This document shows, piece after piece, positions 1 to 9,002 of a stretch of DNA of 64,000 bases. Position numbers and translations under genes: made by a program. The notes below the pieces were generated by a model. That model had not been told where the DNA came from, made no database searches, and saw nothing but the letters and a program-made list of their open reading frames with translations. Position 1 is the stretch's first letter; each line of letters begins with the position of its first letter. The DNA is from Halosimplex rubrum (GTDB lineage Archaea; Halobacteriota; Halobacteria; Halobacteriales; Haloarculaceae): positions 4,216,001-4,280,000 of the forward strand of contig NZ_CP058910.1 of the NCBI RefSeq assembly GCF_013415885.1. The letters run 5' to 3'.

Positions 1-665
1 GGTTCGTCGATCCCGCCGGTCAGCTCCGAGGGTTCGAACGCCGCGCGGTAGGTCTCGAAGGCGCGGGTCGCGAATTGCGGGCGGATGAACGCCGCGAAGC
101 AGTAGGGGAGGCCGAGTTCGGCCGCGACCTCCGCGCTCGACGGGCTCGATCCGAGCACCCACGGCACCGCCGGTCCCTCGGCCGACCCCGGGATCTCGAT
201 ATCGCCGTAGGGGTGCTCGTCGGGGAAGTCGCCGTAGAGGTGCGAAGCGACCGCTTCGACCTTCTCGGCGTGGTCGCCGTCGGGGTCTTCGACGTGACGG
301 TCGGTCCCGAGCGCCCGGTCGACCGCGGGAGAGCCGTTCGCCCGGCCGAGCCCGGCGTCGACCCGCCCCGGCGCGAGCGCGTCCAGCGCGCCGAACTGCT
401 CGGCGACCTTCAGCGGGCTGTAGTGGTTGAGCAGGACCGCACCCGAGCCCAGTCGGATCGCGTCGGTCTCGGCCGCGAGGTGGCCCAGGAGCACCTCGGG
501 CGTCGTCCCCGCGAGCGTCTCGGCGCGGCCGTGGTGTTCGGCCACCCATAACCGGGTGTAGCCGAGTCGCTCGGCCTGCTGTGCGGCTTCGACCGTATTC
601 GCGTACGCCTCGGTCGCGGTGCCCGAGTCGGGGACGGGAGAGAGATCGACGATGGACAGATCCAT
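1..665 (-). CDS. LLM-class flavin-dependent oxidoreductase (partial, C-terminus outside window)
   Basis: The reading frame runs from ATG at 665 off the left edge, giving the first 221 residues. The N-terminus (MDLSIVDLSPVPDSGTATEA) and the following 'QAERLGYTRLWVAEHHG' and 'GSGAVLLNHYSPLKVAEQF' blocks are typical of bacterial luciferase-like monooxygenases of the MsnO8 subgroup, which fold as a TIM barrel and use reduced flavin to oxidise small organic substrates. The 'GLGRANG' turn also fits. The substrate cannot be told from sequence. It is oriented with the next gene (same strand, 137 bp gap). Confidence 0.88.
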   Translation of the reverse strand, partial: MDLSIVDLSPVPDSGTATEAYANTVEAAQQAERLGYTRLWVAEHHGRAETLAGTTPEVLLGHLAAETDAIRLGSGAVLLNHYSPLKVAEQFGALDALAPGRVDAGLGRANGSPAVDRALGTDRHVEDPDGDHAEKVEAVASHLYGDFPDEHPYGDIEIPGSAEGPAVPWVLGSSPSSAEVAAELGLPYCFAAFIRPQFATRAFETYRAAFEPSELTGGIDE

Positions 666-802
666 ACCGACGCTGTGGGATGGCGGGGGAAAACGGTTCG
701 GCTCGCGGCGATCCGCGGACCGGCTCCGGAGGTGGTCGACCCGCGGTGAGGCGTACTACGTCCTGCTCACCCGGTCGGCGTGGGCCTCCCGGACTAGCGT
801 GG

Positions 803-3217
803 TCACCGTCTCGGCCGCATCCGCCTCGACCGACGACGGGACCGTTGCGGTCGGCGAATCGCCGACGCGCCCGGCCGCCGAGACAGACCGAATCCCGACG
901 GGGCGAGCGACCGGGACCCGCTACCCGCGAGGTCGTCGGCCGACACCTCGGTGCCGTTGATCCGGATCGTCACGTTCGTCTCGGCCGAGATCCGTGTGAA
1001 GTTCTCGATCGTCCCCTCGAACCTGTAGGCGTCGCCGTACCCGGCGTTGCCGGTGAACCCGTCGATGATCGTCCGCCCGTCGTCGGTCCGCCTGATCTCG
1101 TCGTTGGCCTCGGCTTTCACTCGCTGGGAGACGTTCGCCTTCTCGGCGGTGCCGTCGAGGACGATCTCGTACTCGTACTCGCCCTGCTCGCTCGCGACGA
1201 TCTCGAGCAACGACTTGCGCGGCGAGCGGACCTCCGAGGGGTCGAGCACGCGAACGTCGTCGTAGATCCAGCGGTCGCCCGCACCGTGGCCGAAGAAGCC
1301 GATGCCGCCGCTCGTCGGTGCCCCCTGTGGCTCGGGTGCGCGGATCGTCCCGAGCGGCGCGCTCGCGTTCGCTATCGGCGCTTCGTAGACTCTGAGGGCG
1401 ATATCGTCGGTCGAGGCGGCCCAGTCGACTTCGACCGTGTAGAACGTGTCCCGTCGGAAGTCGACGGCGGTCGTGCCGAGCGTCCGGTCGGAGCCGTTGG
1501 GCCGGTCGTACTGCAGGCGGACCGTGTCCGTCTGCGGCTCGAGCTCGACCTCGTACCGGTTGTTGAACCCGCTGTCGGGCTGCTGGCCGAACTGGAACGT
1601 CGTTCGGAAGTCCCAGTCCCCGTACGTTCCGACGTCGAACCGGAGCACGTCTCCCCTCTCGGGGTAGGTGTCGAGGCCGCTGAACGACGCGATCTCCGCG
1701 GGGTCGTCGCTCCCCGCGTACTGCAACGCACCGTCTCCCTCGGTGGTCGTCGTCGTGTTCACTCGCCAGGCCTCTTTCGATCCGGCGAGGGGGACGTACT
1801 CCGAGAGGGTTCCGTCCTCGAAGTCGTCGACCGACTCCGGCCGGATCGGGTCGGCGCTCCCGACCGCGACCGCTTCCGTCCCGACGTCGCTGGCCCCGCA
1901 GGTCTTCTCGACGGCGAGTCGCACGCTGTTAGTGCTGGCGTTGTCGTAGCTGTGGGTGACGTTCCGGCCGACCGCGTCGACGACGCCGTCGTTGTCGAAG
2001 TCCCAGCGGTAGGCGACGATCTCGCCGCCGTTCGGGTCGCTCGCGTTCGCGTCGAACTCGACCGGCTGGCCCGCGACGGGGTCGCTCGGCGTGTACTCGA
2101 AGGCGGCCTCGGGCAGCGGCGCGCACGGCGCCTGATAGCTCCCCGTTCCCGACCCGGCGTCGCCGCCGCGCTCCGCGGTCAGTTCGACCGTTCGGTTCGT
2201 CCCGTCGGTCGCCGTGTCGTTCGTCGTGTAGGTGACCCTGTACTCCGCGGTGAGGCTCTCGCTGATGTCGGCGTAGATGTCCGCGAGCTGGGAGCTGTTG
2301 GGGGACCTGTAGTAGCTCCCGCCGGTCTCCGCCGCGAGGCGGCGGAGGTTCCCCTCGTTCACGTCTCGTCCCAGTCCGATCGTGTACACCGGGACGCCGG
2401 TCGCCTGCGCGTCCTCGATAGCGGCGTTCACGTCGTAGGGCGGGTAGTTGTTCCGCCCGTCGGTGAGGACGATCACGGCCGAGCGACCGACCCTCGACCC
2501 CGCCTCTTCGATGCCCTCGCTCGTGGCGCGCCAGAGCGCGGTGTCCCCTCCGGTGGCGATCCCGCCGACGGCGCGGCCGAGGCGGTCTGTATCAGTCGTC
2601 CACCGCTGAGTGAACTCGATCCGGCTCCCGAAGTCGATGGCGAGCCCCTCGTCGCCGGCGCCGAGTTGGTCGACGAACCGGCCGGCCGCGGTCCTGGCGT
2701 CCCGGATCTTCGTCCCTCGCATGCTCCCGCTCCGGTCGATCACCAGCGCCGCACTGACGTTCGAACCCCGCACCCCGGTCGCGGGTTCGACCGACTCGAT
2801 CGGCTGGTCGGTCCCCTCTTCGGCGAGGTCGAAATCCTCGGCGGTGAGGCCCGTGACGGGGTCACCGCTCTCGTTCCGCACGCTGACGTAGGCCGTGACC
2901 GTCGGGAACTCCGGGCGAGCGATCTGCCTGACGGTCACCTCGAGGCTCCCGTTCGACGCCGAACCGTTGTCGGTCTGCTGCCGGGCCGAACGGTGTCCCG
3001 CCGGTTCGGACCGTTCGTCCGCGACCTCGCTCGTTGCGGGGGGCTGCCAGGTCTCTCCCCCCGACGAATCGGCGCCGTTCGACCCGGCAACCGGAACCGC
3101 GACCACCGGCGCGACGACGCTCACGAGCATGACCACGACACCGAACGACGCTCCGATCGCGCGCTTCGACGGCCGCCGCTCGAGTATCCGGCCCCCCGAC
3201 GGACGACTCCGGCTCAC
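803..3217 (-). CDS. Secreted vWA- and PKD-domain protein
   Basis: About 804 residues. The GTG start at 3217 is chosen because a strong Shine-Dalgarno (GGGAGGTG) lies about 9 nt upstream. A positively charged N-terminus and a hydrophobic stretch (residues ~20-45) look like a signal peptide or anchor. A von Willebrand A domain follows with a MIDAS motif (DRSGS, ~160) and 'VIVLTDGRNN'. Next is a PKD domain ('PVEFDANASDPNGGEIVAYR' then WDFDNDG), then a beta-rich region like a laminin-G/DUF1080 fold (~465-650). Likely a cell-surface metal-dependent adhesion or binding protein. The last ~35 residues turn Arg/Ser-rich while another frame stays protein-like to a stop at 756-758, so the natural C-terminus may be shifted (see findings). 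Confidence 0.85.
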   Translation of the reverse strand: MSRSRPSGGRILERRPSKRAIGASFGVVVMLVSVVAPVVAVPVAGSNGADSSGGETWQPPATSEVADERSEPAGHRSARQQTDNGSASNGSLEVTVRQIARPEFPTVTAYVSVRNESGDPVTGLTAEDFDLAEEGTDQPIESVEPATGVRGSNVSAALVIDRSGSMRGTKIRDARTAAGRFVDQLGAGDEGLAIDFGSRIEFTQRWTTDTDRLGRAVGGIATGGDTALWRATSEGIEEAGSRVGRSAVIVLTDGRNNYPPYDVNAAIEDAQATGVPVYTIGLGRDVNEGNLRRLAAETGGSYYRSPNSSQLADIYADISESLTAEYRVTYTTNDTATDGTNRTVELTAERGGDAGSGTGSYQAPCAPLPEAAFEYTPSDPVAGQPVEFDANASDPNGGEIVAYRWDFDNDGVVDAVGRNVTHSYDNASTNSVRLAVEKTCGASDVGTEAVAVGSADPIRPESVDDFEDGTLSEYVPLAGSKEAWRVNTTTTTEGDGALQYAGSDDPAEIASFSGLDTYPERGDVLRFDVGTYGDWDFRTTFQFGQQPDSGFNNRYEVELEPQTDTVRLQYDRPNGSDRTLGTTAVDFRRDTFYTVEVDWAASTDDIALRVYEAPIANASAPLGTIRAPEPQGAPTSGGIGFFGHGAGDRWIYDDVRVLDPSEVRSPRKSLLEIVASEQGEYEYEIVLDGTAEKANVSQRVKAEANDEIRRTDDGRTIIDGFTGNAGYGDAYRFEGTIENFTRISAETNVTIRINGTEVSADDLAGSGSRSLAPSGFGLSRRPGASAIRRPQRSRRRSRRMRPRR

Positions 3218-3617
3218 GGGCGCGACACCTCCCGTCGCAGGGGTCGACCGCCCGACCGGCCGCGATACCCCGGCGAGCGGCGACGCGCGTCCCGCGCCGC
3301 CCGCCGCGGACTGTTTCCCCCGGCCGACCGCACTCCGCCGTCCGACGGTCCGCCCGACACTCGATACCGTACCGACGGTCTCCCGGCGCGGGCGCCGTCC
3401 GCAGCCGGTGCCCGTCCGCGCTCTCTTCGATATCGGGTCCGATGCTCGTTTCGCCGCCCGAAGGGTCCACCCATGTCACAATATACCAAACACTGCCTAA
3501 AACCAATACTTGCCACAACGTGAGGGAGTTCGACCGACGATAGTTGCCAACTGAACGGGATATTAGTGACGGATGAAATTCAGTTTCCTCCGATGAGATT
3601 TCCGGTCCGGGCGGCCG
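3218..3617. other. Intergenic region between divergent genes
   Basis: 400 bp with no supportable gene. The first 250 bp are very GC-rich. From about 3475 to 3620 the sequence turns AT-richer (for example CAATATACCAAAC near 3479), which fits promoters for the flanking divergent genes, but I cannot assign a single TATA box with confidence. Confidence 0.5.
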
Positions 3618-4664
3618 GTGATTAGATTCGACACGGGAATTTTTGATGGCTGCTACGTACCCTCCAGTGTGGTTCGGACGGGTTCGGGCTCCGATGTCGT
3701 CTGCGTGGGCGTTCGGCAAGCGGACCGTCTCGTGGAGCGCCTCGAAACCGAACTGGAGCACGCTTCCGTCCGGGCGGTCCCGTCACCGGCGACGCTCACC
3801 GACCGAACTCCGGGGGCCGACGCGTGTCTCGTCGCTGTCGTCGACGAACGGGCGCTGGAGATCGACGACATCGAGCGACTGACGTGCCACGAGAGGCCCG
3901 TCGTCGCCTTCGTCACCCCGTCGGCCGGCCGGGCCGACGCGGCGCTGGCTTCGGGTGCGACCGATGTCGTCACGGCAGCCGGTCCCGACCGGTTCGCGGT
4001 ACTATCCCACCGTCCCGAAACCCTGGGCGTGGACCACGCCAGCGGCGGTGCCGACCGGGCGCCCACCGCGCAGTTCGAAGCGCTCACGAACAACGATTCG
4101 TTCGCGGTCCTGACGGTCGACACGGAGAGTTGCGTCCAGTACGCCAGTCCCGCAACCGAGGGGATCTTCGGCTACCCGCCGGCCGAACTGGAGGGGGAGT
4201 CGCTGACGACGATCATGCCCGAACGGTTCCACGAGAGCCACCACGAGGGGATCGCTGCGTACCTCGCGAGCGGCGAGCGCTCGCTGGACTGGTCGTGGAT
4301 CGAACTCCCGGGGCGCCACCGGGACGGCACCGAGATCCCGCTGGGAATCTCCTTCGGGGAACACGTCACCGAGGACTCGCACCTGTTCAGCGCGGTCGTC
4401 AGGGACATGCGTGACCGATACGACCGGGAGTCGGACCCGCCATCGTCACCGACGCCAGCTGGCCTGGGCCCCGTGGAGACGGTTCGCCATCGAGACGGAC
4501 GACGCGGTGGACGAATCCGTTTCGAACGGGGAGACGGGGGCTTCGACCGGTCCCTTGAACGGATCTCCACGATGGGACCGTCGCGCATCAGACCGGTCGG
4601 CCGCTCGTACCACAGCCGACGACCTCGAACCTGGTCCCGCCGTGAGCACTTTCGGTCACTCTGA
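3618..4664 (+). CDS. PAS-domain protein with receiver-like N-terminus, C-terminus probably damaged
   Basis: Up to 348 residues from GTG 3618; GTG 3669 is an alternative start just before the conserved-looking 'SGSDVVCVGV'. Residues ~20-130 resemble a degenerate response-regulator receiver (alternating beta/alpha, 'GADACLVAVVDE', 'VAFVTPSAG'), and ~150-265 are a clear PAS domain ('YASPATEGIFGYPPAELEG', then 'DMRDRYDRE'). No kinase domain follows. The last ~70 residues are basic, unlike haloarchaeal proteins, while the +1 frame over 4480-4570 is acidic ('FAIETDDAVDESVSNGETGA'), so a frameshift near 4440-4490 is likely. The end overlaps the convergent kinase gene by 77 bp. Probably a truncated light/redox/ligand sensor remnant. 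Confidence 0.6.
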   Translation: MIRFDTGIFDGCYVPSSVVRTGSGSDVVCVGVRQADRLVERLETELEHASVRAVPSPATLTDRTPGADACLVAVVDERALEIDDIERLTCHERPVVAFVTPSAGRADAALASGATDVVTAAGPDRFAVLSHRPETLGVDHASGGADRAPTAQFEALTNNDSFAVLTVDTESCVQYASPATEGIFGYPPAELEGESLTTIMPERFHESHHEGIAAYLASGERSLDWSWIELPGRHRDGTEIPLGISFGEHVTEDSHLFSAVVRDMRDRYDRESDPPSSPTPAGLGPVETVRHRDGRRGGRIRFERGDGGFDRSLERISTMGPSRIRPVGRSYHSRRPRTWSRREHFRSL

Positions 4665-6162
4665 CCGTCCAGCCGTGGGCTTCCGCGATCTCTTTCACGA
4701 TCGGAAGGCCGAACCCGGTTCCTCCCTCTCTCGTCGTGTAGCCGAAATCGAACACGGCGGTCCGCTCTCCCGCGGGAATCCCCGGGCCATCGTCCGCGAC
4801 GTAGAAGCCGTCGCGTATCTCCCCGACGGTGATCGTCACCGTCGGGGAGCCGTGCTCGACGGCGTTGCGAAAGAGGTTCTCGAACAGCTGTCGCAGGCGG
4901 CTCACGTCCCCTTGTACCGTTCGCGTCGCCTCGATAGTCAGGTCCCCAGCGCCCGTCTCGATCATGTCCCAGCTCTGGGCGGCACAGTTCGCAAGCGAAA
5001 CCGGCTCCGGGTCCTCGATGGACCTTCCCTGGCGAGCCAGCGTCAGAACGTCCTCGATGAGTTCGTGCATCCGCTCGTGAGCCGTCGCCACCCGGTCGAT
5101 GTGTGGGGTCTCGGCGTCGTCCGGAACCATCTGGAGGTGGCCCATGGCCACGTTCAACGGGTTCCGCAGATCGTGGCTGATCACGTGTGCGAACTGTTCG
5201 AGCTGTTCGTTCCGGCGCCGAACTAGTTCCTCGGCCTGCTTGCGTTTGACCAGTCCGCCGAGATTTTTCGCAACGTCGGTCACGTCCCTGACGAGCGCTC
5301 CGTCACTGTCGCGCGCGTCGCGCAAGAAGAACACGAGGACCGCAACAACGGATTCCCCCTCCTCGGCTTTCACAGGGACGCCCAGGGCGGCGTGGAGGTC
5401 GCTTTCCGCGGCCAATTCGGTCCGGTGGAAGACGGACGCTGGCTCCTGTGAGGCGTCAGAGATCCACTCCTGCCGGCCTGACTCGTAGACACGTCCGGGA
5501 AGCCCCGAGCCGGGCACGAACGTCACGTCCGTGCTCCCCTCGAGGAACCGCTCGCAGTCGGCATCGTTCGTGTGGCCAGCGACGAATCTGAGTTCGTCAC
5601 TCGTCTCCGCTGGTTGCCACACTTCGCCGTACGTCCACTCGGTGTAGTCACAGATCGACTGGAGCGCCGTCCGGAAGCCGTCTCGAAGCGTTTGTGCCGT
5701 GCCGATACAGCGACTCGTTTCGGTCAGCAACTGGCGTTTCTGTTTGGCCCGCTCGCGCTCGGTGATGTCCGTATAGAGGGCGATTCCGTCGATCGACTCC
5801 GACTCGGGACACGGGATGCTCCTGTGGAGGAACTCCCGAAGCCCACCGGCTGTCTCGCGTGTGAGCTGGTGTGAACTTATCTCGCCGCCTTCCGTGGTGC
5901 CGTCGATGTCATGCGCCTCCTCCTCGAAACCTGCCGGAACGATCCAGTCGTTGAGTGACTCTCCACAGATGTCCGCTGCTCCGTATCCGAACGTCTCTTC
6001 GAAGGCGTCGTTGACGTTCCGGACGATCGGCTCGTCGTCGACGAATTCGAACTCGACGACCGCATCCTGAATGTTCTCGATGAGATGCTGATACCGAACA
6101 GTCGGGTTCCGGTCCTCCAGGGTGAGAGCTGTCACCGACTCTTCCGCATCAGAGCGATCCAC
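4588..6162 (-). CDS. PAS-GAF sensor histidine kinase
   Basis: 524 residues, GTG start. Domain order: PAS (~20-140, ending 'ALYTDITERERAKQKR'), GAF (~155-315), HisKA with H-box 'FAHVISHDLRNPLNVAMGH' (~345), and a complete HATPase domain with N-box 'LFENLFRNAVEHG', G1 'DDGPGIP' and G2 'GGTGFGLPIVKEI'. All catalytic motifs are present, so it should autophosphorylate. There is no membrane segment, so it is a soluble cytoplasmic sensor. No response regulator lies alongside; haloarchaeal kinases are often orphans. The stimulus is unknown. Confidence 0.93.
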   Translation of the reverse strand: MDRSDAEESVTALTLEDRNPTVRYQHLIENIQDAVVEFEFVDDEPIVRNVNDAFEETFGYGAADICGESLNDWIVPAGFEEEAHDIDGTTEGGEISSHQLTRETAGGLREFLHRSIPCPESESIDGIALYTDITERERAKQKRQLLTETSRCIGTAQTLRDGFRTALQSICDYTEWTYGEVWQPAETSDELRFVAGHTNDADCERFLEGSTDVTFVPGSGLPGRVYESGRQEWISDASQEPASVFHRTELAAESDLHAALGVPVKAEEGESVVAVLVFFLRDARDSDGALVRDVTDVAKNLGGLVKRKQAEELVRRRNEQLEQFAHVISHDLRNPLNVAMGHLQMVPDDAETPHIDRVATAHERMHELIEDVLTLARQGRSIEDPEPVSLANCAAQSWDMIETGAGDLTIEATRTVQGDVSRLRQLFENLFRNAVEHGSPTVTITVGEIRDGFYVADDGPGIPAGERTAVFDFGYTTREGGTGFGLPIVKEIAEAHGWTVRVTESAHGGTRFEVVGCGTSGRPV

Positions 6163-6347
6163 TCTGTGAACAGAAACCAGATAGAACGTATAAAGAAATC
6201 TGGTTGAAGCACTATTTGCGGCGGTGGACTCGATATGGGTGCGAGATCCATCGTTTCCGTCGCTGTTCGTTCGTGTCCACTCGGGTCGGTGTCATTGGCG
6301 CCACCCCGCGCAGAACCCATATACGGGTGAGAGCCAATACGTCGGTA

Positions 6348-7112
6348 ATGGACGATTCGCTCCCCGCACGGACGCAGCCTCGCATCCACACAGCGCCGCG
6401 AACGGACGTGTCGCAGGATCAGGGCAAGTTCCGGATCCACTTCAACTTCCCCGGCCGGGCCGTCCCCGACCACGACGACCACGGCTACGGACCGCTCGCG
6501 ACCGTCGTCGAGTCGTTCATGGACCCGGGAACGTTCATCCGGATGCACCAGCACCGCAACGAGGAGATCGTCTCCTGGGTCCCCGACGGTGTGATGCGCC
6601 ACGACGACCGACAGGACAACGCCCTCGTGACCGACCCCGAGCATCTGATGGTGATGAACGCCGGCAGCGGCTTCTGGCACTCCGAAGAGACGCTGGCAGA
6701 CGACCCACCGCTTCGGATGCTCCAGATCTTCGTCCGGCCTCACAGCCTCGACCTCGAACCGGGCATCCAGCACGAGCCGATTCCCGACCCCGTCCCCAAC
6801 GAGTGGCGCCACCTGTTCGGGCCCGAGGGAACCGACGCCCCGCTGTCGGTCCGCAACGACGTCGACTGCCACGACTGTCGCCTGGAGGCCGACGCTACGA
6901 CCACGCTGCCGTCCCGATCGGGCTGGCACACCTATCTGTACGTCTTCGACGGCGCCGTCGACGTCGGGGAAGAGTCCGTGGGCTACACCGAGAGCGCACT
7001 CGTGACCGACGAGAGCGAGGTCCCCGTCACCGCGACCGAGGACTCGACCGTCGTCGCGTTCACCATCAACCCCGATGCCCCGGTCACGCGCCAGGGTACG
7101 ATCGGCCGCTGA
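6348..7112 (+). CDS. Pirin-like bicupin protein
   Basis: 254 residues from ATG 6348. The longer frame upstream is Arg-rich and not protein-like, so it is excluded. The N-terminal cupin has 'GTFIRMHQHRNEEIVSWVPD', carrying the His/His/Glu ligands expected for pirin/YhaK-type metal sites, then 'MNAGSGFWHSE'. The C-terminal cupin is around 'SGWHTYLYVFDGAVDVG'. Family members act as quercetinase-like dioxygenases or redox/regulatory proteins; the substrate is unknown. It is transcribed divergently from the histidine kinase and stands alone. Confidence 0.88.
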   Translation: MDDSLPARTQPRIHTAPRTDVSQDQGKFRIHFNFPGRAVPDHDDHGYGPLATVVESFMDPGTFIRMHQHRNEEIVSWVPDGVMRHDDRQDNALVTDPEHLMVMNAGSGFWHSEETLADDPPLRMLQIFVRPHSLDLEPGIQHEPIPDPVPNEWRHLFGPEGTDAPLSVRNDVDCHDCRLEADATTTLPSRSGWHTYLYVFDGAVDVGEESVGYTESALVTDESEVPVTATEDSTVVAFTINPDAPVTRQGTIGR

Positions 7113-7401
7113 AATACGGGCGAACGAACCACCGGTCGTGTGTCTCGTCCCCCGAGCGGGCGCGGACTCTCGATAGGGCCGCATTGTCGGGCGATAGTGG
7201 CACTCATCCGACCGGAGTTCCGGACCAGTTGTCTCCTCTGCGTCCCCCCGATTCCCCTGCAGCGTCGAACGAATGCCGCTGGTCGGACAGAGGCGTTGTC
7301 GCTCTCGCGGCGGCCAATCGGGTCTGGGTCGATCCACTCCAGTCGAGGCGAGTGCCGGAAACCGTAGTTCTATACCGGCTGCTCTGTCTTCTTCGGATAT
7401 C

Positions 7402-8388
7402 ATGATGGACGATGTCACCGTCCACGAGGGGATCACGTACGCCGACCGCGAGCCCGGCGAACTGAAACTCGACCTCTACGTCCCACACTGTGACGACCCA
7501 CCGCTCGTCGTCTACGTTCACGGCGGCGGGTGGATCGCGGAGACGCGCTCGAACATCCCCGACCCCGAGCGGTACGCCGCCGAGTGGGACTGTGCGATCG
7601 CCAGCGTCAGCTACCGCCTCCAGGAGGCGCCCGACGGGGCGGCCGTCGAGGAGATGTACGACCCGACGAACCCGACCCCACGGGGGAGCTTCCCCGACCA
7701 CTTCGTCGACGTGAAGGCCGGGATTCGATGGCTGCGCGCCCACGCCGGCGAGTACGGCTACGACGCCGACCGGGTCGCCGCGTGGGGCTCCTCCGCGGGC
7801 GGTCATCTCGCCCTCCTCGCGGGTGTCGTCGACGACGTCACCGACCTCGGAGATGCTTTTGCCGACGAGGTCGAGAAGACCGTCGCGCCCGACGAATCCG
7901 GTGCCGTACAGGCCGTCGTCAGCTGGTACGGCGCCGCCGACTTCACGCTCGTCGAGGACGACGTTGAGGGAATCATCCCACTGCTGATGGGCGGCCCCCA
8001 GTCCGACCACCCCGACCGGTACGCGCAGGCCAGTCCCGTCACGCACGTCACACCCGAGAGCCCGCCGACGCTGTTGATGCACGGCCGCGAGGACGAGGTG
8101 GTCGACGTGGAGCACAGCCACCGGTTTTTCGACGCCTTGGAGGAAGCCGGCGTGAACGCGGTCTTCTACGAACTGCGGGACCTGAACCACGTCTGGGTCG
8201 AGCGTGTCGAGGACATCGAGTCCGAACGCGTGGCGATGGACCTGCTCGCGGCCGACCTCACCCACGCCCAGTCGGTCTACGAGGCGACACACGTCGACGG
8301 GGGCGGGTCCCCCGACCCCCTGCTTGCGGACCTCCCGCCCGCGGGTCCCGAGGCGATCCAGCAGTTCCTCGACCGAACGATCCGATGA
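7402..8388 (+). CDS. Alpha/beta hydrolase (esterase/lipase, BD-FAE-like)
   Basis: 328 residues from ATG 7402 (ATG 7405 follows directly). It has the oxyanion motif 'YVHGGGWIAE' (~35), nucleophile elbow 'WGSSAGGHLALL' (~130), an acid loop 'HGREDEVVDVEHS' (~225) and a late His in 'LNHVW' (~255), which together make a complete Ser-Asp-His triad of the hormone-sensitive-lipase/BD-FAE type. Likely cytoplasmic carboxylesterase. It is the last clearly chromosomal gene before the proposed island boundary at 8568. Confidence 0.9.
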   Translation: MMDDVTVHEGITYADREPGELKLDLYVPHCDDPPLVVYVHGGGWIAETRSNIPDPERYAAEWDCAIASVSYRLQEAPDGAAVEEMYDPTNPTPRGSFPDHFVDVKAGIRWLRAHAGEYGYDADRVAAWGSSAGGHLALLAGVVDDVTDLGDAFADEVEKTVAPDESGAVQAVVSWYGAADFTLVEDDVEGIIPLLMGGPQSDHPDRYAQASPVTHVTPESPPTLLMHGREDEVVDVEHSHRFFDALEEAGVNAVFYELRDLNHVWVERVEDIESERVAMDLLAADLTHAQSVYEATHVDGGGSPDPLLADLPPAGPEAIQQFLDRTIR

Positions 8389-8567
8389 GTCGTTCCTGCG
8401 GTCGGGTAGCGGTTGCTGGGAGGGCCTACGGCGCCATCGATTCTCGGATCGTCGGTGACGGCCCGTTCGATGGATGTGGAGACGGGGTCGATCTGCTCGC
8501 TTGCTCGTCCGAAACCGGACTCGGATCGGGAGAAGGCAGAAGCCTCTGAGGGACTTAATTTCTGAAC

Positions 8568-8586
8568 CCGGGTGCGAGAATTGAAC
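8568..8586 (+). repeat. Putative attL: 19-bp copy of tRNA-His 3' end
   Basis: CCGGGTGCGAGAATTGAAC here matches 26910-26928 (CCGGGTGCGAGAATCGAAC) at 18 of 19 positions, in direct orientation. The right copy is the T-loop/T-stem/acceptor 3' end of the intact minus-strand tRNA-His. Beyond the repeat the left copy no longer resembles a tRNA, as expected for the orphan half created by site-specific integration. Inference: the left end of an integrated element. Confidence 0.65.
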
Positions 8587-8972
8587 TGGAACGGATGGTT
8601 CGCCCACTCCACCCTAGTCGCCAGCGACATATCGCTCGCCACCTACAACGGGATACTCCTCTGTGACACCAGTACATATCCAACCAAGAGGACACACTCC
8701 GACTGAGGGGATGCCATCCGCACCGCCCGCGCGGATAGTTGCCCGTGCAGGCGACTGTAGTGAACGCGAGCCCACCTCGCCCTTTCAGTCCATCAGGGTC
8801 GTAGTTGGGTTCACTGGTTTGGCCATTGGTTGGTCAAGTGTGTGGTGACGGCCCGCCCCGCTCGCCGCTTGCCGCCCTCCGCTTGCTCACGGCTCCCTTC
8901 GGTCGCCGTTCGCATCGAGGCGCTCCCTACGGTCGCGCCTCGCTTCGCTCGCGACCGACTATTCCGGGCATG

Positions 8973-8990
8973 CGGCGAGCAAGCTCGCCG
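8973..8990. repeat. Perfect inverted repeat upstream of RPA-like gene
   Basis: CGGCGAGCAAGCTCGCCG forms an 8-bp stem with a 2-nt centre and is flanked on both sides by TTCCGGGC. It ends 12 bp before the ATG at 9003, so it could be an operator or a hairpin in the leader of that gene. Function is inferred only from position. Confidence 0.5.
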
Positions 8991-9002
8991 TTCCGGGCTA
9001 AA

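Larger units (their letters stand above)
8389..9002. other. Long intergenic region holding the proposed left island boundary
   Basis: 614 bp without a credible gene; the open frames here are Arg/Pro-rich shadows. It contains the tRNA-His-like att copy (8568-8586), a stretch of haloarchaeal 'CTCGCTTCGCTCGCGACC'-type repeats (8880-8960), and an inverted repeat just before the next gene (8973-8990). Confidence 0.6.

Noticed and set aside
581-3523. 980-residue plus-strand open frame antisense to the vWA/PKD gene
   Set aside because: Arg/Val/Gly-rich shadow produced by GC-biased third positions; the opposite strand has clear domains and a Shine-Dalgarno.
2862-3761. 299-residue minus-strand frame containing 'NSRVESNHRPPGPE'
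   Set aside because: This string often arises as a spurious translation near RNA or repeat sequences. I looked for a tRNA at 3590-3640 and found no cloverleaf, and the frame overlaps real genes.
8568-8640. A complete second tRNA at the left repeat
   Set aside because: Only the 3' T-loop/acceptor part matches; no anticodon or D-arm can be formed beyond 8586.
8805-9002. N-terminal extension of the RPA-like protein to 8805
   Set aside because: The extension translates GC-rich repeat DNA and an inverted repeat; ATG 9003 is a better start.
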